Positions 26,059 through 34,853 of a stretch of DNA of 64,000 nucleotides are shown here, one piece after another (positions within the stretch are counted from its first letter, which is position 1; each line of letters opens with the position of its first letter). The translations under genes and the position numbers were made by a program. The notes below the pieces were generated by a model, which was not told the DNA's origin, made no database searches, and saw only the letters and a list, made by a program, of their open reading frames with translations. The DNA is taken from NCBI GenBank assembly GCA_947174945.1, contig CAMWKZ010000004.1, forward strand, positions 27,395 to 91,394, given 5' to 3'. The stretch is from an uncultured Prevotellaceae bacterium (lineage in GTDB: Bacteria; Bacteroidota; Bacteroidia; Bacteroidales; Bacteroidaceae).

Positions 26059-28185
26059 ATGAAAGAACAAATTAGAAATGCAAAGACTTCTTGGCACGCT
26101 ATGCTCATAAGCATTATCGCCACAGTGACTATCAGCCTTTCCTCATGCAGCTCCGATGGCTCTGAGCCCACGTCGAAGCCCAACCCGAAGGACAATGGCG
26201 AGATAGCATTCACCATCGACCTGCCAAGCGGCAGTGGTGACGGCAGCAGCTCGTCGCCCGCCGTGGTGCGCAACGGCGAGACACTTAGCATGACCATCAG
26301 CCAGCGGAGCAGCTACACCGACCCCGACGGCACAGTGTTCACCTGCGAGCCGAAAGCCGTCATACAGCTCTCCGCCAAGGCGGACACCGTCTATGCCAAG
26401 GACATTGAAAGCCTGACCAAAGCAGGAGAGGTTCCCGAGGTCAGGAGCAGCCAGACGGGCACGTCGCCCGTGTGCAACAAAACCGTGCAGACGTTCAGCA
26501 TCGGCGGCCAGCACGTGGTCTTCGACCTGTCACACGAGGTGTACACCTATACCAGCTCAACCAAGGAGCGGATAGAGATGCCGTATGTTAAACTCAACCC
26601 TGCCCAGCTCGGTGGACACAGTGCTAACGAGACGCGGGCAGCTACGGTCGTAACGGGGGTGACGGTTCGCCCGCTCAGTGGCACCCGCGCAATGACCATT
26701 ACCGACTCAACGATGTATGAGGTGAACGTCCGCTTCAGCATGGACATTGAGAGCATGAACACTAAGAAAGACACGAGGCAGACGCTGGAGTTCGCGGTGA
26801 GCTACGTCGGCGTAGTGGAGACGGTCACCGAGCTGAAAGACCCCGTCGGCAAGGTGTCATACGTGTGGGACGTGAAGGGCGGTACGAAGAGTACGGCATC
26901 GCCGTTTGTGAAGACAAAGGGCGCGGCGATGGAGGTATGGCTCGCGCAGACTTGCTCATACACGGACGAGTATGGTAACGAGGCGACCGCCGAGCCGAAG
27001 GCAAAAGTCAGGTTCACAGTTGAGCGGGACACCGTTTGGACGAAAGCACCCGACGAGCTGAAGGCGCTTGCTGAGAAGACGAAGGGTGCGGGTGACGGCC
27101 AGTCTGCCAGCCAAAAGTTCGGCTCGGCACTGCAAAATATTAACGTGGAATGGAGCTACGAGACGGGTGGCGAGGCTGTGCTGGCGGGAAAGACCATCCC
27201 CATGCCATACTATTCGCTAAGCCCCGTTAAGCTGAAAGATGTTCCGGTAAAGAAGCTGTCCGATGAAACCCAAACCATCAACGGAAAGTTCTTCGACCTT
27301 TACGAGGTGACGGCTACGTTCAGCCAGAAAGCCATAGCGAGGAACGTGACGACGGGCGATTCGGAGGTCGAAATAGAATACGTTGTCAGCTATATCGGTG
27401 CGGTAGAGATTTATCTGGTGAATGTGGAGTATTATCCGAGTGGTGAGTGGGTAGACCCGCACCACAATATGTGTTTGGCGTTTTTTGCCAAGGTGGAGCG
27501 CTACCGTACCTATTCAAACGGCAAGCGTGTCGGGCCAGATGAGTTCTATGACTATGGGCATTTTTCTTTTTTTGGGTTTTCAAAGCCAGCTAATACCAAC
27601 ACTCGCCATTCGAATGGCGAATGGGTCAGATACACTGGCGTTTCAGAAGAGGTTAACGAAGGGGATAGTATCTGTGCTTATACCACTTGGACGGAAGTTT
27701 CAAGGTTGGCGGATACATACCACAATAATGTAATATTTAGCTACTATAATAATAAGGATAGATGTAAGCTTGGCGAGTGGGAGTTTTATAGACCGTCTAT
27801 ACTCTTTGATAAAAACTCATTTATTTCGGCAGCGGATGTGGAGGTTCCGGGATATGCAAAAGATTCACGTGCCCCCGGTTGGTATTATTTTGATTTTTGG
27901 TGGCTTCACGACTACGCTCCCGAATGGTATGTAAATGCAGATTGCCACTTTCAAATAGATAGACCGATGATGGAGCTTCATTTCGCAGACCAATTCCTTG
28001 TGATTGACGGTCGGCGAATTACCTTCTCTAAACTGCATAACTTGAAGATAGACTTCTCTAATACAGAAAAAGATTTTGAGGAGAAGGACAAAAAAGGGAA
28101 AACCTTGACCACGGAAATGCGAGCCACATACTTGGGCAAAAACTTCCGTGCCGCACGAGTTGTAAATGTCTACGTCAAGAAGTAA
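26059..28185 (+). CDS. Large surface lipoprotein with a duplicated unknown module
   Basis: 708 residues. Lipoprotein signal with Cys30 in ISLSSC, followed by an Asp/Ser-rich linker that favours surface exposure in Bacteroidetes. Two tandem modules of about 170-190 residues follow: SSYTDPDGTVFTCEPKAVIQ pairs with CSYTDEYGNEATAEPKAKVR, and FAVSYVGVVETV pairs with YVVSYIGAVEIY at the module ends. The C-terminal third (about 455-708) is rich in Tyr and Trp and unlike the modules. No enzyme motif is seen. I do not recognise the family; adhesion or glycan binding would fit but is a guess. It ends at a strong terminator. Confidence 0.75.
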   Translation: MKEQIRNAKTSWHAMLISIIATVTISLSSCSSDGSEPTSKPNPKDNGEIAFTIDLPSGSGDGSSSSPAVVRNGETLSMTISQRSSYTDPDGTVFTCEPKAVIQLSAKADTVYAKDIESLTKAGEVPEVRSSQTGTSPVCNKTVQTFSIGGQHVVFDLSHEVYTYTSSTKERIEMPYVKLNPAQLGGHSANETRAATVVTGVTVRPLSGTRAMTITDSTMYEVNVRFSMDIESMNTKKDTRQTLEFAVSYVGVVETVTELKDPVGKVSYVWDVKGGTKSTASPFVKTKGAAMEVWLAQTCSYTDEYGNEATAEPKAKVRFTVERDTVWTKAPDELKALAEKTKGAGDGQSASQKFGSALQNINVEWSYETGGEAVLAGKTIPMPYYSLSPVKLKDVPVKKLSDETQTINGKFFDLYEVTATFSQKAIARNVTTGDSEVEIEYVVSYIGAVEIYLVNVEYYPSGEWVDPHHNMCLAFFAKVERYRTYSNGKRVGPDEFYDYGHFSFFGFSKPANTNTRHSNGEWVRYTGVSEEVNEGDSICAYTTWTEVSRLADTYHNNVIFSYYNNKDRCKLGEWEFYRPSILFDKNSFISAADVEVPGYAKDSRAPGWYYFDFWWLHDYAPEWYVNADCHFQIDRPMMELHFADQFLVIDGRRITFSKLHNLKIDFSNTEKDFEEKDKKGKTLTTEMRATYLGKNFRAARVVNVYVKK

Positions 28186-28287
28186 CCCTTTCTTTTACTA
28201 ACCCAATGCACCGATGCGCTCCGCAGAAGGGTGTCAACATCATAGGCGGGCGTAAGGTGGTCGTAAAATAAGGACACAAACTCAGCG

Positions 28288-28320
28288 GGAGCGGTTCTGT
28301 ACGGAACCGCCCCTGTTTTT
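28288..28320 (+). terminator. Intrinsic terminator of the lipoprotein gene
   Basis: GCGGTTC (28291-28297) pairs with GAACCGC (28304-28310), extended by GGG/CCC across a bulged A, then TGTTTTTA. Confidence 0.8.
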
Positions 28321-28321
28321 A

Positions 28322-28475
28322 TCGGAACGTGATACGGAGCGTATCGGCACACGGTGCGAAGCGGGTCGGCGCACGGTGCGGAGCGTATCGAGACATGATG
28401 CGGACGGCCTCGGCGCATGATGCGGAGCGGGTCGGTGCATGGTGCGGAGCGGGTCGGCATACGATGCGGAGCGGG
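28322..28475. repeat. 22-bp tandem array C (7 units)
   Basis: Seven gap-free 22-bp units of the TGCGGAGCGGGTCGG family. Each contains a short palindrome such as CGCATGATGCG or CGCACGGTGCG. The array ends in GTCGGGACTGAG, the same ending as the array at 63608. It sits between two convergent genes, after the terminator of one and before that of the other. Confidence 0.88.
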
Positions 28476-28504
28476 TCGGGACTGAGGCATCTTTGCAGCG
28501 GGAC

Positions 28505-28536
28505 AAAAAACAGCCCACCATGTGAATGGCAGGCTG
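28505..28536 (-). terminator. Intrinsic terminator of the EF-G paralogue gene
   Basis: On the minus strand CAGCC (28536-28532) pairs with GGCTG (28515-28511), with an inner CCAT/ATGG stem and a 4-nt loop, followed by TTTTTTGT. Confidence 0.8.
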
Positions 28537-28564
28537 CTTCATAGGGGTTTTGCAAAGGCGGGGG

Positions 28565-30724
28565 TTACTCGTCGTCCTTGGCTTCGGCCTCATGCTGCTT
28601 GATGAGCTCCTGCTGGATGTCGTTCGGCACAAGCTCGTATGAGGCGAACTTGGTGGTGAACGAGGCACGGCCACCCGTCAGCGACGAGAGGGCGATGGAG
28701 TAGTTGGACAGCTCCTTCAGGGGTATCTTGGCCGAGAGCTTCTGATAGCCGGCCTCTGAGTCCATGCCCATGATGAGGGCGCGGCGGCCCTGCAGGTCGG
28801 ACATCACGTCGCCCATGTAGTCGGCGGGCACGAACACCTCAAGGTCGTAGATAGGCTCGAGAATCTTCGGGCCGGCCTCACGGAAGGCTGCCGAGAAGGC
28901 GTTGCGTGCAGCGAGCATGAACGAGAGCTCGTTAGAATCAACGGGGTGCATCTTGCCGTCGTAGACGATGACGCGGACATCGCGGGCATACGAACCTGTC
29001 AGGGGGCCTTGCTCCATGCGCTCCATGACACCCTTCAGGATGGCGGGCATGAAGCGGGCATCAATGGCACCGCCCACTACGGAGTTGATGAAGACGAGCT
29101 TGCCGCCCCAGTCTAAGTCGACGACCTCCTGGCCTTTCACGTTCATGCGATACTCCTGATTACCGAACTTGAAGACGGTGGGAAGCTCCATGCCGTCAGC
29201 GTATGGCTCTACTATCATGTGTACTTCGCCAAACTGGCCGGCACCACCCGACTGCTTCTTATGGCGATAGTCGGCACGGGCAGCCTTCGTGATAGTCTCA
29301 CGATAAGGAATCTTCGGCTCCTCGTACTGTATCTGTATCTTCTCGTTGTTCTCCATGCGCCACTTCAGGGTGCGCAGGTGGAACTCACCCTGTCCGTGAA
29401 CGATAATCTGGCGGAGCTCCTTCGACTGCTCAACCACCCACGTCGGGTCTTCCTGACGCATCTTGGTCAGCGCCACCATCATCTTCTCCGTCTCGCTCTC
29501 GTTAATGGCACGGACGGCACGCGAATACTTGGAGTTGGGGTACTTAATGAAGTCGAAGCGGTTCTCCGAGTCCTTGTCGTTCAGCGTGTTGCCCGTCTTC
29601 ACGTCCTTCAGCTTCACGGCACAGCCAATGTCACCAGCCTGCAACTCGTCGACAGCAATACGGTTTGAACCAGCACAGACGTAGAGCTGAGCCACGCGCT
29701 CCTTCGAGCCACGGTCGGCATTGGTCAGGTCGGCACCAGCCTTCAGCGTACCGCTCATCACCTTGAAGTACGACACCTCGCCGATGTGCGGCTCCATGCC
29801 CGTCTTGAAGAAGTAAACCGACGTAGGCCCTGCGGCATCGGGAGTAATCTCCTCGCCACGGGTGTTGTGCAGCTTCGGCATTTCGCTGACGAAGGGAACG
29901 ACGTTGCCCAAGAACTCCATCAGGCGACGCACACCCATGTCCTTACCAGCGCACACGCAGAACACGGGGAAGATTGAACGGGTGACCAGACCCTTGCGAA
30001 TGCCCTCACGCATCTCGTCCTCGGTCAGGCTCTCGCTCTCGAAGAACTTCTCCATCAGCGTGTCGTCATTGGCAGCGGCAGCCTCAACCAGCGCGGCGTG
30101 CAGCTCCTTGGCCTTGTCCATTTCCTCGGCAGGAATATCCTCGATGATGGGAGCACCGCCCTCGGGCTTCCACGAGTATTTCTTCATCAGCAGCACGTCG
30201 ATAACGGCATTGAACCCGGGGCCCGTGGCAATAGGATATTGCACAGGCACACACTTGTCGCCGTAGATTTCCTTCATGTTCGTCAGGATGGTGTCAAAGT
30301 CGCAGTGCTCGCGGTCCAGCTGGTTGACGAGGAAGATGACAGGCTTTTGCAGCTTCTCCGTATAGCGGAAGGCATTCTGCGTGCCCACCTCGGGGCCATA
30401 CTGGCCGTTGATGAGGATGACGGCCTGGTCGGTTACGTTCAGCGCGGTGATGGCACCACCCACGAAGTCGTCCGAACCCGGGCAGTCGATGATGTTCAGT
30501 TTCTTATTATTCCACTCTACATGGAAAACCGTTGAGAACACAGAGTAGCCATACTCCTGCTCTACGGGGAAATAGTCGCTGACGGTATTTTTCTGCTCAA
30601 CAGAGCCACGACGCTTGATGATACCTGCTTCGAAAAGCATACTTTCGGCAAGAGTGGTCTTGCCACTACCCGCACTGCCAAGCAATGCGATGTTCTTAAT
30701 CTCGTTAGTCTGATAAACTTTCAT
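28565..30724 (-). CDS. EF-G paralogue lacking the catalytic GTPase histidine (EF-G2-like)
   Basis: 719 residues with EF-G domains I-V. The P-loop GSAGSGKT (16-23) is kept. In the G3 motif, canonical DTPGHVDF reads DCPGSDDF, so the catalytic His is Ser84. Switch I, normally ERGIT, reads EYGYS (57-61). The G4 motif is NQLD rather than NKMD. Domain IV (about 475-595) is present, so ribosome binding is plausible. This matches the Bacteroides EF-G2 type, reported to support translation without GTP hydrolysis and to matter for gut colonisation. A tetracycline-protection-type protein is a less likely alternative. Monocistronic, with its own terminator. Confidence 0.85.
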   Translation of the reverse strand: MKVYQTNEIKNIALLGSAGSGKTTLAESMLFEAGIIKRRGSVEQKNTVSDYFPVEQEYGYSVFSTVFHVEWNNKKLNIIDCPGSDDFVGGAITALNVTDQAVILINGQYGPEVGTQNAFRYTEKLQKPVIFLVNQLDREHCDFDTILTNMKEIYGDKCVPVQYPIATGPGFNAVIDVLLMKKYSWKPEGGAPIIEDIPAEEMDKAKELHAALVEAAAANDDTLMEKFFESESLTEDEMREGIRKGLVTRSIFPVFCVCAGKDMGVRRLMEFLGNVVPFVSEMPKLHNTRGEEITPDAAGPTSVYFFKTGMEPHIGEVSYFKVMSGTLKAGADLTNADRGSKERVAQLYVCAGSNRIAVDELQAGDIGCAVKLKDVKTGNTLNDKDSENRFDFIKYPNSKYSRAVRAINESETEKMMVALTKMRQEDPTWVVEQSKELRQIIVHGQGEFHLRTLKWRMENNEKIQIQYEEPKIPYRETITKAARADYRHKKQSGGAGQFGEVHMIVEPYADGMELPTVFKFGNQEYRMNVKGQEVVDLDWGGKLVFINSVVGGAIDARFMPAILKGVMERMEQGPLTGSYARDVRVIVYDGKMHPVDSNELSFMLAARNAFSAAFREAGPKILEPIYDLEVFVPADYMGDVMSDLQGRRALIMGMDSEAGYQKLSAKIPLKELSNYSIALSSLTGGRASFTTKFASYELVPNDIQQELIKQHEAEAKDDE

Positions 30725-30828
30725 AAGGTTATTTGTTTTAAGTTATCTGTTTTTAGTTATCGGAGGATAAAGGTAGGCATTTCCGTGCAAAAAACCAACG
30801 ATTGCTTTCAAATATTAAAGTTTATTAG

Positions 30829-30836
30829 TAATTTTG
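30829..30836 (+). promoter_or_regulatory. -7 motif of hemW
   Basis: TAATTTTG ending 8 bp before ATG 30845, so the mRNA would be nearly leaderless. Confidence 0.5.
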
Positions 30837-30844
30837 TCGGCAAG

Positions 30845-31981
30845 ATGGCAGGTTTATACATACATATCCCCTTTTGCAAAAGCCGTTGCATCTACTGCGG
30901 CTTTTACTCTACCGTTGGGCAGGAGCTGCGCCAACGCTACATTGATGCCGTATGCCGTGAGATGGAAATGAGGTGCCTACCCCCATCGTCCTCCAAGCAG
31001 GGGGAGCGTATCAGCACCGTATATTTAGGCGGCGGCACCCCCAGCCAGCTGACAGCCGAGCAGTTGCAGCAGTTGTTCCTATATATAAATAAGGTATATG
31101 ACTGTAAAGCTGAAGAGGTAACCATTGAGTGCAATCCCGACGACATCACTCCTGAGTACGCTGCCATGCTGTCGCAGCTGCCCGTCAACCGCGTTTCAAT
31201 GGGAGCGCAGACCTTCGACGACCGTCGACTGCGGTTTCTGCACCGCCGCCACACGGCATCACAAGTGCCGCAGACCGTTGAGCACCTCAGGGCGGCTGGC
31301 ATCAGGAACATCAGCATTGACCTGATGTATGGCTTCCCCCATGAGACCCTCGACGACTGGCAACACGACATAGATGCCGCTCTTGCGCTCAACGTTGAGC
31401 ACCTATCGGCCTACTGTCTGATGGTGGAAGAAGGCACCCCACTCTATGAGCAACTGAGAAATGAAGGAAAAGAGGAGATAAGAGAATGTGACGAAGATAC
31501 GGAACGGCTGATGTATGAACGGCTGATTGCCCAGCTGACCGCTGCCGGCTATGAGCACTACGAGCTATCAAACTTTGCGAAGCCCGGTTTCCGCTCGCGC
31601 CATAACAGTAGTTACTGGCACGATGTGCCCTACATCGGACTGGGGGCTGCCGCCCATTCCTACGACGGACAATGCCGCCAATGGAACGTCAGCGACATTC
31701 GCCAGTACATTGAAAGCATCGAACAAGGCAAGATACCCTGCGAAAAGGAATGGCTGGACGATGACACTCGTTATAACGACCGCATAGCTACAGCCATGCG
31801 CACCAGTGACGGCCTCAACCTAAGCAGTCTGTCGGAGAAGCATCGCCAATACTGCCTGAAGGAAGCTAAGCCGTATATAGCCGACGGGCTGCTGCAACTG
31901 ACGGACGACCTGCGTCTGGTGCTAACCCGTAAAGGGCTTTTCGTCAGCGATATGGTTATGAGTGCGCTGGTCTTTGTCTGA
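30845..31981 (+). CDS. hemW: HemW-type radical SAM haem chaperone
   Basis: 378 residues from ATG 30845 (MAGLYIHIPFC); the 20 codons upstream in the frame cross the promoter. The cluster motif is Cys11, Cys15, Cys18 in CKSRCIYCGF. The CxxxCxYCxF form separates HemW from HemN, whose motif ends in Cys. GGGTPSQLTAEQL and SMGAQTFDDRRLRFLHRRHT follow as expected. HemW binds haem and delivers it to membrane respiratory enzymes, which fits a genome with cytochrome bd. Confidence 0.92.
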   Translation: MAGLYIHIPFCKSRCIYCGFYSTVGQELRQRYIDAVCREMEMRCLPPSSSKQGERISTVYLGGGTPSQLTAEQLQQLFLYINKVYDCKAEEVTIECNPDDITPEYAAMLSQLPVNRVSMGAQTFDDRRLRFLHRRHTASQVPQTVEHLRAAGIRNISIDLMYGFPHETLDDWQHDIDAALALNVEHLSAYCLMVEEGTPLYEQLRNEGKEEIRECDEDTERLMYERLIAQLTAAGYEHYELSNFAKPGFRSRHNSSYWHDVPYIGLGAAAHSYDGQCRQWNVSDIRQYIESIEQGKIPCEKEWLDDDTRYNDRIATAMRTSDGLNLSSLSEKHRQYCLKEAKPYIADGLLQLTDDLRLVLTRKGLFVSDMVMSALVFV

Positions 31982-32033
31982 TGACATTTAAGCCGGCTGC
32001 ACGTCATTCAATATAAGTAATACACGACACAAT

Positions 32034-34853
32034 ATGAATACTTGGAAACAAAACCTTGAAGAGACCAAAAAGCACTATATTGACTGGTGGAACCATAAAG
32101 GCATTGTGCTGAATATGTGGGAACACTTTCAGGAGGGTGTCAAGCCTCATGCCAACGTGCCTGAGCCCAAGCCCTATAAAGACCTGAACCAGCGGTGGTT
32201 TGACCCTGAGTGGCGGGCTGAGTACTTAGACTGGTACGTGACCCACTCCTCCATGCTGGCTGATATGTTGCCCGTTGCCAACACGCAATTAGGGCCCGGC
32301 TCACTGGCCGCCATTCTGGGCGGTGTGTTCGAAGGTGGAGAGGACACCATCTGGATTCACCCCGACCCTAACTATACAGACGACATCAAGTTTGACCCCA
32401 ATCACCCCAACTACATCCTGCACAAAGACTTGCTACGAGCCTGCAAGCGCAAGGCCCAAGGGCACTACTATGTGGGAATGCCCGACCTGATGGAGGGCAT
32501 GGATGTGCTGGCCGCCATGAAGGGTACCGACAAGGTGTTGCTCGACACGGTGATGCAGCCCGAAGTGCTGGAACGACAGCTCCAACAAATCAACGACATC
32601 TATTTCCAAGTATTCGATGAACTCTATGACATTATCCGCGAGGGCGACGAAATGGCCTTCTGCTATTTCTCCTCATGGGCTCCGGGCAAGATGTCAAAGC
32701 TGCAAAGCGACATCTCGACCATGATTAGCGTCGATGACTACCGTCGCTTTGTACAGCCCTTTATCCGTGAGCAGTGCCAGAAGATTGACTATACCCTCTA
32801 CCATTTGGACGGTGTGGGAGCCATGCACCACTTGGATGCCCTGCTGGAAATCAAGGAACTGAATGCCATCCAGTGGACTCCCGGCGTGGGCGAACCACAA
32901 GGCGGCAGTCCGAAATGGTACGACCTGTACAAAAAGATACTGGCAGGTGGCAAGAGCATCATGGCTTGCTGGGTGACGCTGGACGAACTGCGCCCACTGC
33001 TTGACAACATCGGCGGCGATGGCGTGCATCTGGAAATGGACTTCCACAACGAGCGGGAGGTGGAACAGGCCATGCGCATCGTAGAGGAATTTGAGCATAG
33101 CCGTAACCTGCACCCTGCCACCCCAGACCCTGTAGACCGTGAGGTGGAGGACATCATCCGCACGGTGGAATCAGCAACATCTACGAAATCGCCCCTTCCT
33201 ACCAACCGCCTTTTATTACTTGACGGTGCTATGGGTACCATGCTCCAGCAATACCAGTTGCGCGAGGAGGACTTCCGTGGAGCCCGCTTTGCCAACCACA
33301 CCCACGAGCTGAAAGGCTGCAACGATGTGCTGTCGCTGACGTGCCCCTTCGTTGTTCGCGATGTTCATCGCAGATACTTAGAGGCTGGTGCCGACATCAT
33401 TGAGACCAATACGTTCAACGCCCAGCGTATATCAATGAGCGACTATGGTTTGCAGGACCATTGTCGCGACATCAATCTGGCTGCTGCGAAGATAGCCCGC
33501 CAGTGTGCCGATGCGTTTAGTTTCCCTGACCAGCCGCGCTACGTGGTGGGCAGCATAGGTCCGACCAGTCGCACCACGTCGGTAGCCACCAGTGGCGAAC
33601 CACTTGACAAGGAGGTGCTGCGCGAAGCGTATGCCGAACAAATCAAGGCACTGGTCGACGGCAACGTGGATGCCCTGCTTATTGAAACCATTTTCGATAC
33701 AGAGAATGCCCGCATTGCCATTGAAGAAGCCCGCCACATTGCACCCGATATGCCTTTGATGCTTAGCTTCAATGTAACTACCCCTGATGGGCATAATATG
33801 CTGGGGCAGGACATCATAGAGTTCCTTGACACATTGGACAAGGAGGGCATCTTCTCGGTGGGCATCAACTGCGTAGCCGACGTAGCTGCCATGACACCAC
33901 TAATACAACAGTTGGCTCGCTTTGGCACTCGTGTCAGTCTCTATCCCAACGCAGGTATGCCCGACAGCAACGGGCACTATACCAAGACACCCGAAAGCCT
34001 GATTAAAGACCTATGGCCTTTGTTAGAGAACCACAGGCTGAGCATTATCGGTGGTTGCTGCGGAACAACGGATGCCCATATTGGCATGATGGCCAAAGCC
34101 ATAGAGCCAGTAGCAGGACTGCGACTGTCGCCACTCAGCAGCACCACACCCGATATACCCGTCATGCCAAAGGTGTCCATCGAACCGACAACACCTAAAG
34201 AGACTATTAGCGAAGCCACTCCCGATGAGCGTCTTTTCCAAGCTATCCTCAATGGCAAAAGCGATGAGGCGGCAACGGCCACCCACGATGCCATTGCCCA
34301 GCATATAGCCCCACAGGACTTGATTAACGGTCAGATGATACGGGCTATGGGCGAAGTGGGTCAACGATTCCAAGACGGCAAGGCCTTTGTTCCGCAACTA
34401 CTAATGGCGGGACGCGCCATGAAGGCAGCACTGGAACTGCTGAAACCCCTATTGTCAGGAACAGCCAGTACAGCCATTGGCAAGGTGGTGATTGGTACGG
34501 TAAAGGGCGATTTGCACGACATTGGCAAGAACCTTGTGGCTTCGATGCTGGAGGGATGTGGTTTCAAGGTGGTCAACATCGGCATTGATGTATCAGCCGA
34601 CAAGTTTATTGAGGAGGTAAAGAAGAACCAGCCCGACATTCTTTGTATGTCGGCACTGCTTACCACCACAATGGGCTACATGAAAGAAGTGATTGATGCC
34701 TTGACAGCAGCAGGCATCCGCAACCAAGTAAAGGTGATGGTGGGCGGTGCCCCCGTTACGCAGGGCTTTGCCGACGAGATAGGAGCCGACGGGTATAGCG
34801 ATAACGCCAACTCAGCCGTCACCGTAGCCAAGCAATTACTTGGCAGGCTTTAA
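32034..34853 (+). CDS. Three-module corrinoid methyltransferase fusion (URO-D, homocysteine methyltransferase, B12-binding)
   Basis: 939 residues, cytoplasmic. Residues 1-375 are a uroporphyrinogen decarboxylase-like methyltransferase domain of the MtaA/MtbA type (HLDGVGAMHHLDALL, GGSPKWYDLYKKIL). Residues about 391-690 are a MetH-type homocysteine S-methyltransferase: LLLLDGAMGTMLQQYQLREE, then zinc ligands in GINCVA (about 612) and IIGGCCGTTDAH (about 672). About 730-939 is the B12 cap and Rossmann domain, with the cobalt-binding His in GDLHDIG (about 828). The pterin-binding and activation domains of MetH are missing. It probably moves a methyl group from an unknown donor, through cobalamin, to homocysteine. 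The next two genes, on the other strand, supply a reactivation-like and a URO-D protein. Confidence 0.88.
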   Translation: MNTWKQNLEETKKHYIDWWNHKGIVLNMWEHFQEGVKPHANVPEPKPYKDLNQRWFDPEWRAEYLDWYVTHSSMLADMLPVANTQLGPGSLAAILGGVFEGGEDTIWIHPDPNYTDDIKFDPNHPNYILHKDLLRACKRKAQGHYYVGMPDLMEGMDVLAAMKGTDKVLLDTVMQPEVLERQLQQINDIYFQVFDELYDIIREGDEMAFCYFSSWAPGKMSKLQSDISTMISVDDYRRFVQPFIREQCQKIDYTLYHLDGVGAMHHLDALLEIKELNAIQWTPGVGEPQGGSPKWYDLYKKILAGGKSIMACWVTLDELRPLLDNIGGDGVHLEMDFHNEREVEQAMRIVEEFEHSRNLHPATPDPVDREVEDIIRTVESATSTKSPLPTNRLLLLDGAMGTMLQQYQLREEDFRGARFANHTHELKGCNDVLSLTCPFVVRDVHRRYLEAGADIIETNTFNAQRISMSDYGLQDHCRDINLAAAKIARQCADAFSFPDQPRYVVGSIGPTSRTTSVATSGEPLDKEVLREAYAEQIKALVDGNVDALLIETIFDTENARIAIEEARHIAPDMPLMLSFNVTTPDGHNMLGQDIIEFLDTLDKEGIFSVGINCVADVAAMTPLIQQLARFGTRVSLYPNAGMPDSNGHYTKTPESLIKDLWPLLENHRLSIIGGCCGTTDAHIGMMAKAIEPVAGLRLSPLSSTTPDIPVMPKVSIEPTTPKETISEATPDERLFQAILNGKSDEAATATHDAIAQHIAPQDLINGQMIRAMGEVGQRFQDGKAFVPQLLMAGRAMKAALELLKPLLSGTASTAIGKVVIGTVKGDLHDIGKNLVASMLEGCGFKVVNIGIDVSADKFIEEVKKNQPDILCMSALLTTTMGYMKEVIDALTAAGIRNQVKVMVGGAPVTQGFADEIGADGYSDNANSAVTVAKQLLGRL

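Noticed and set aside
28282..28674. Protein-coding ORFs rich in His, Arg, Pro, Ser and Cys over the arrays (also near 8593-8949 and 63532-63887)
   Set aside because: They arise from GC-rich repeats with a 22-bp period, which shifts frame in each unit. They lack ribosome sites and family-like sequence.
28565..30724. Tetracycline ribosomal-protection protein
   Set aside because: Overall EF-G-like, but with altered G3 and switch I and no mobile element nearby; an EF-G2-type paralogue fits better.
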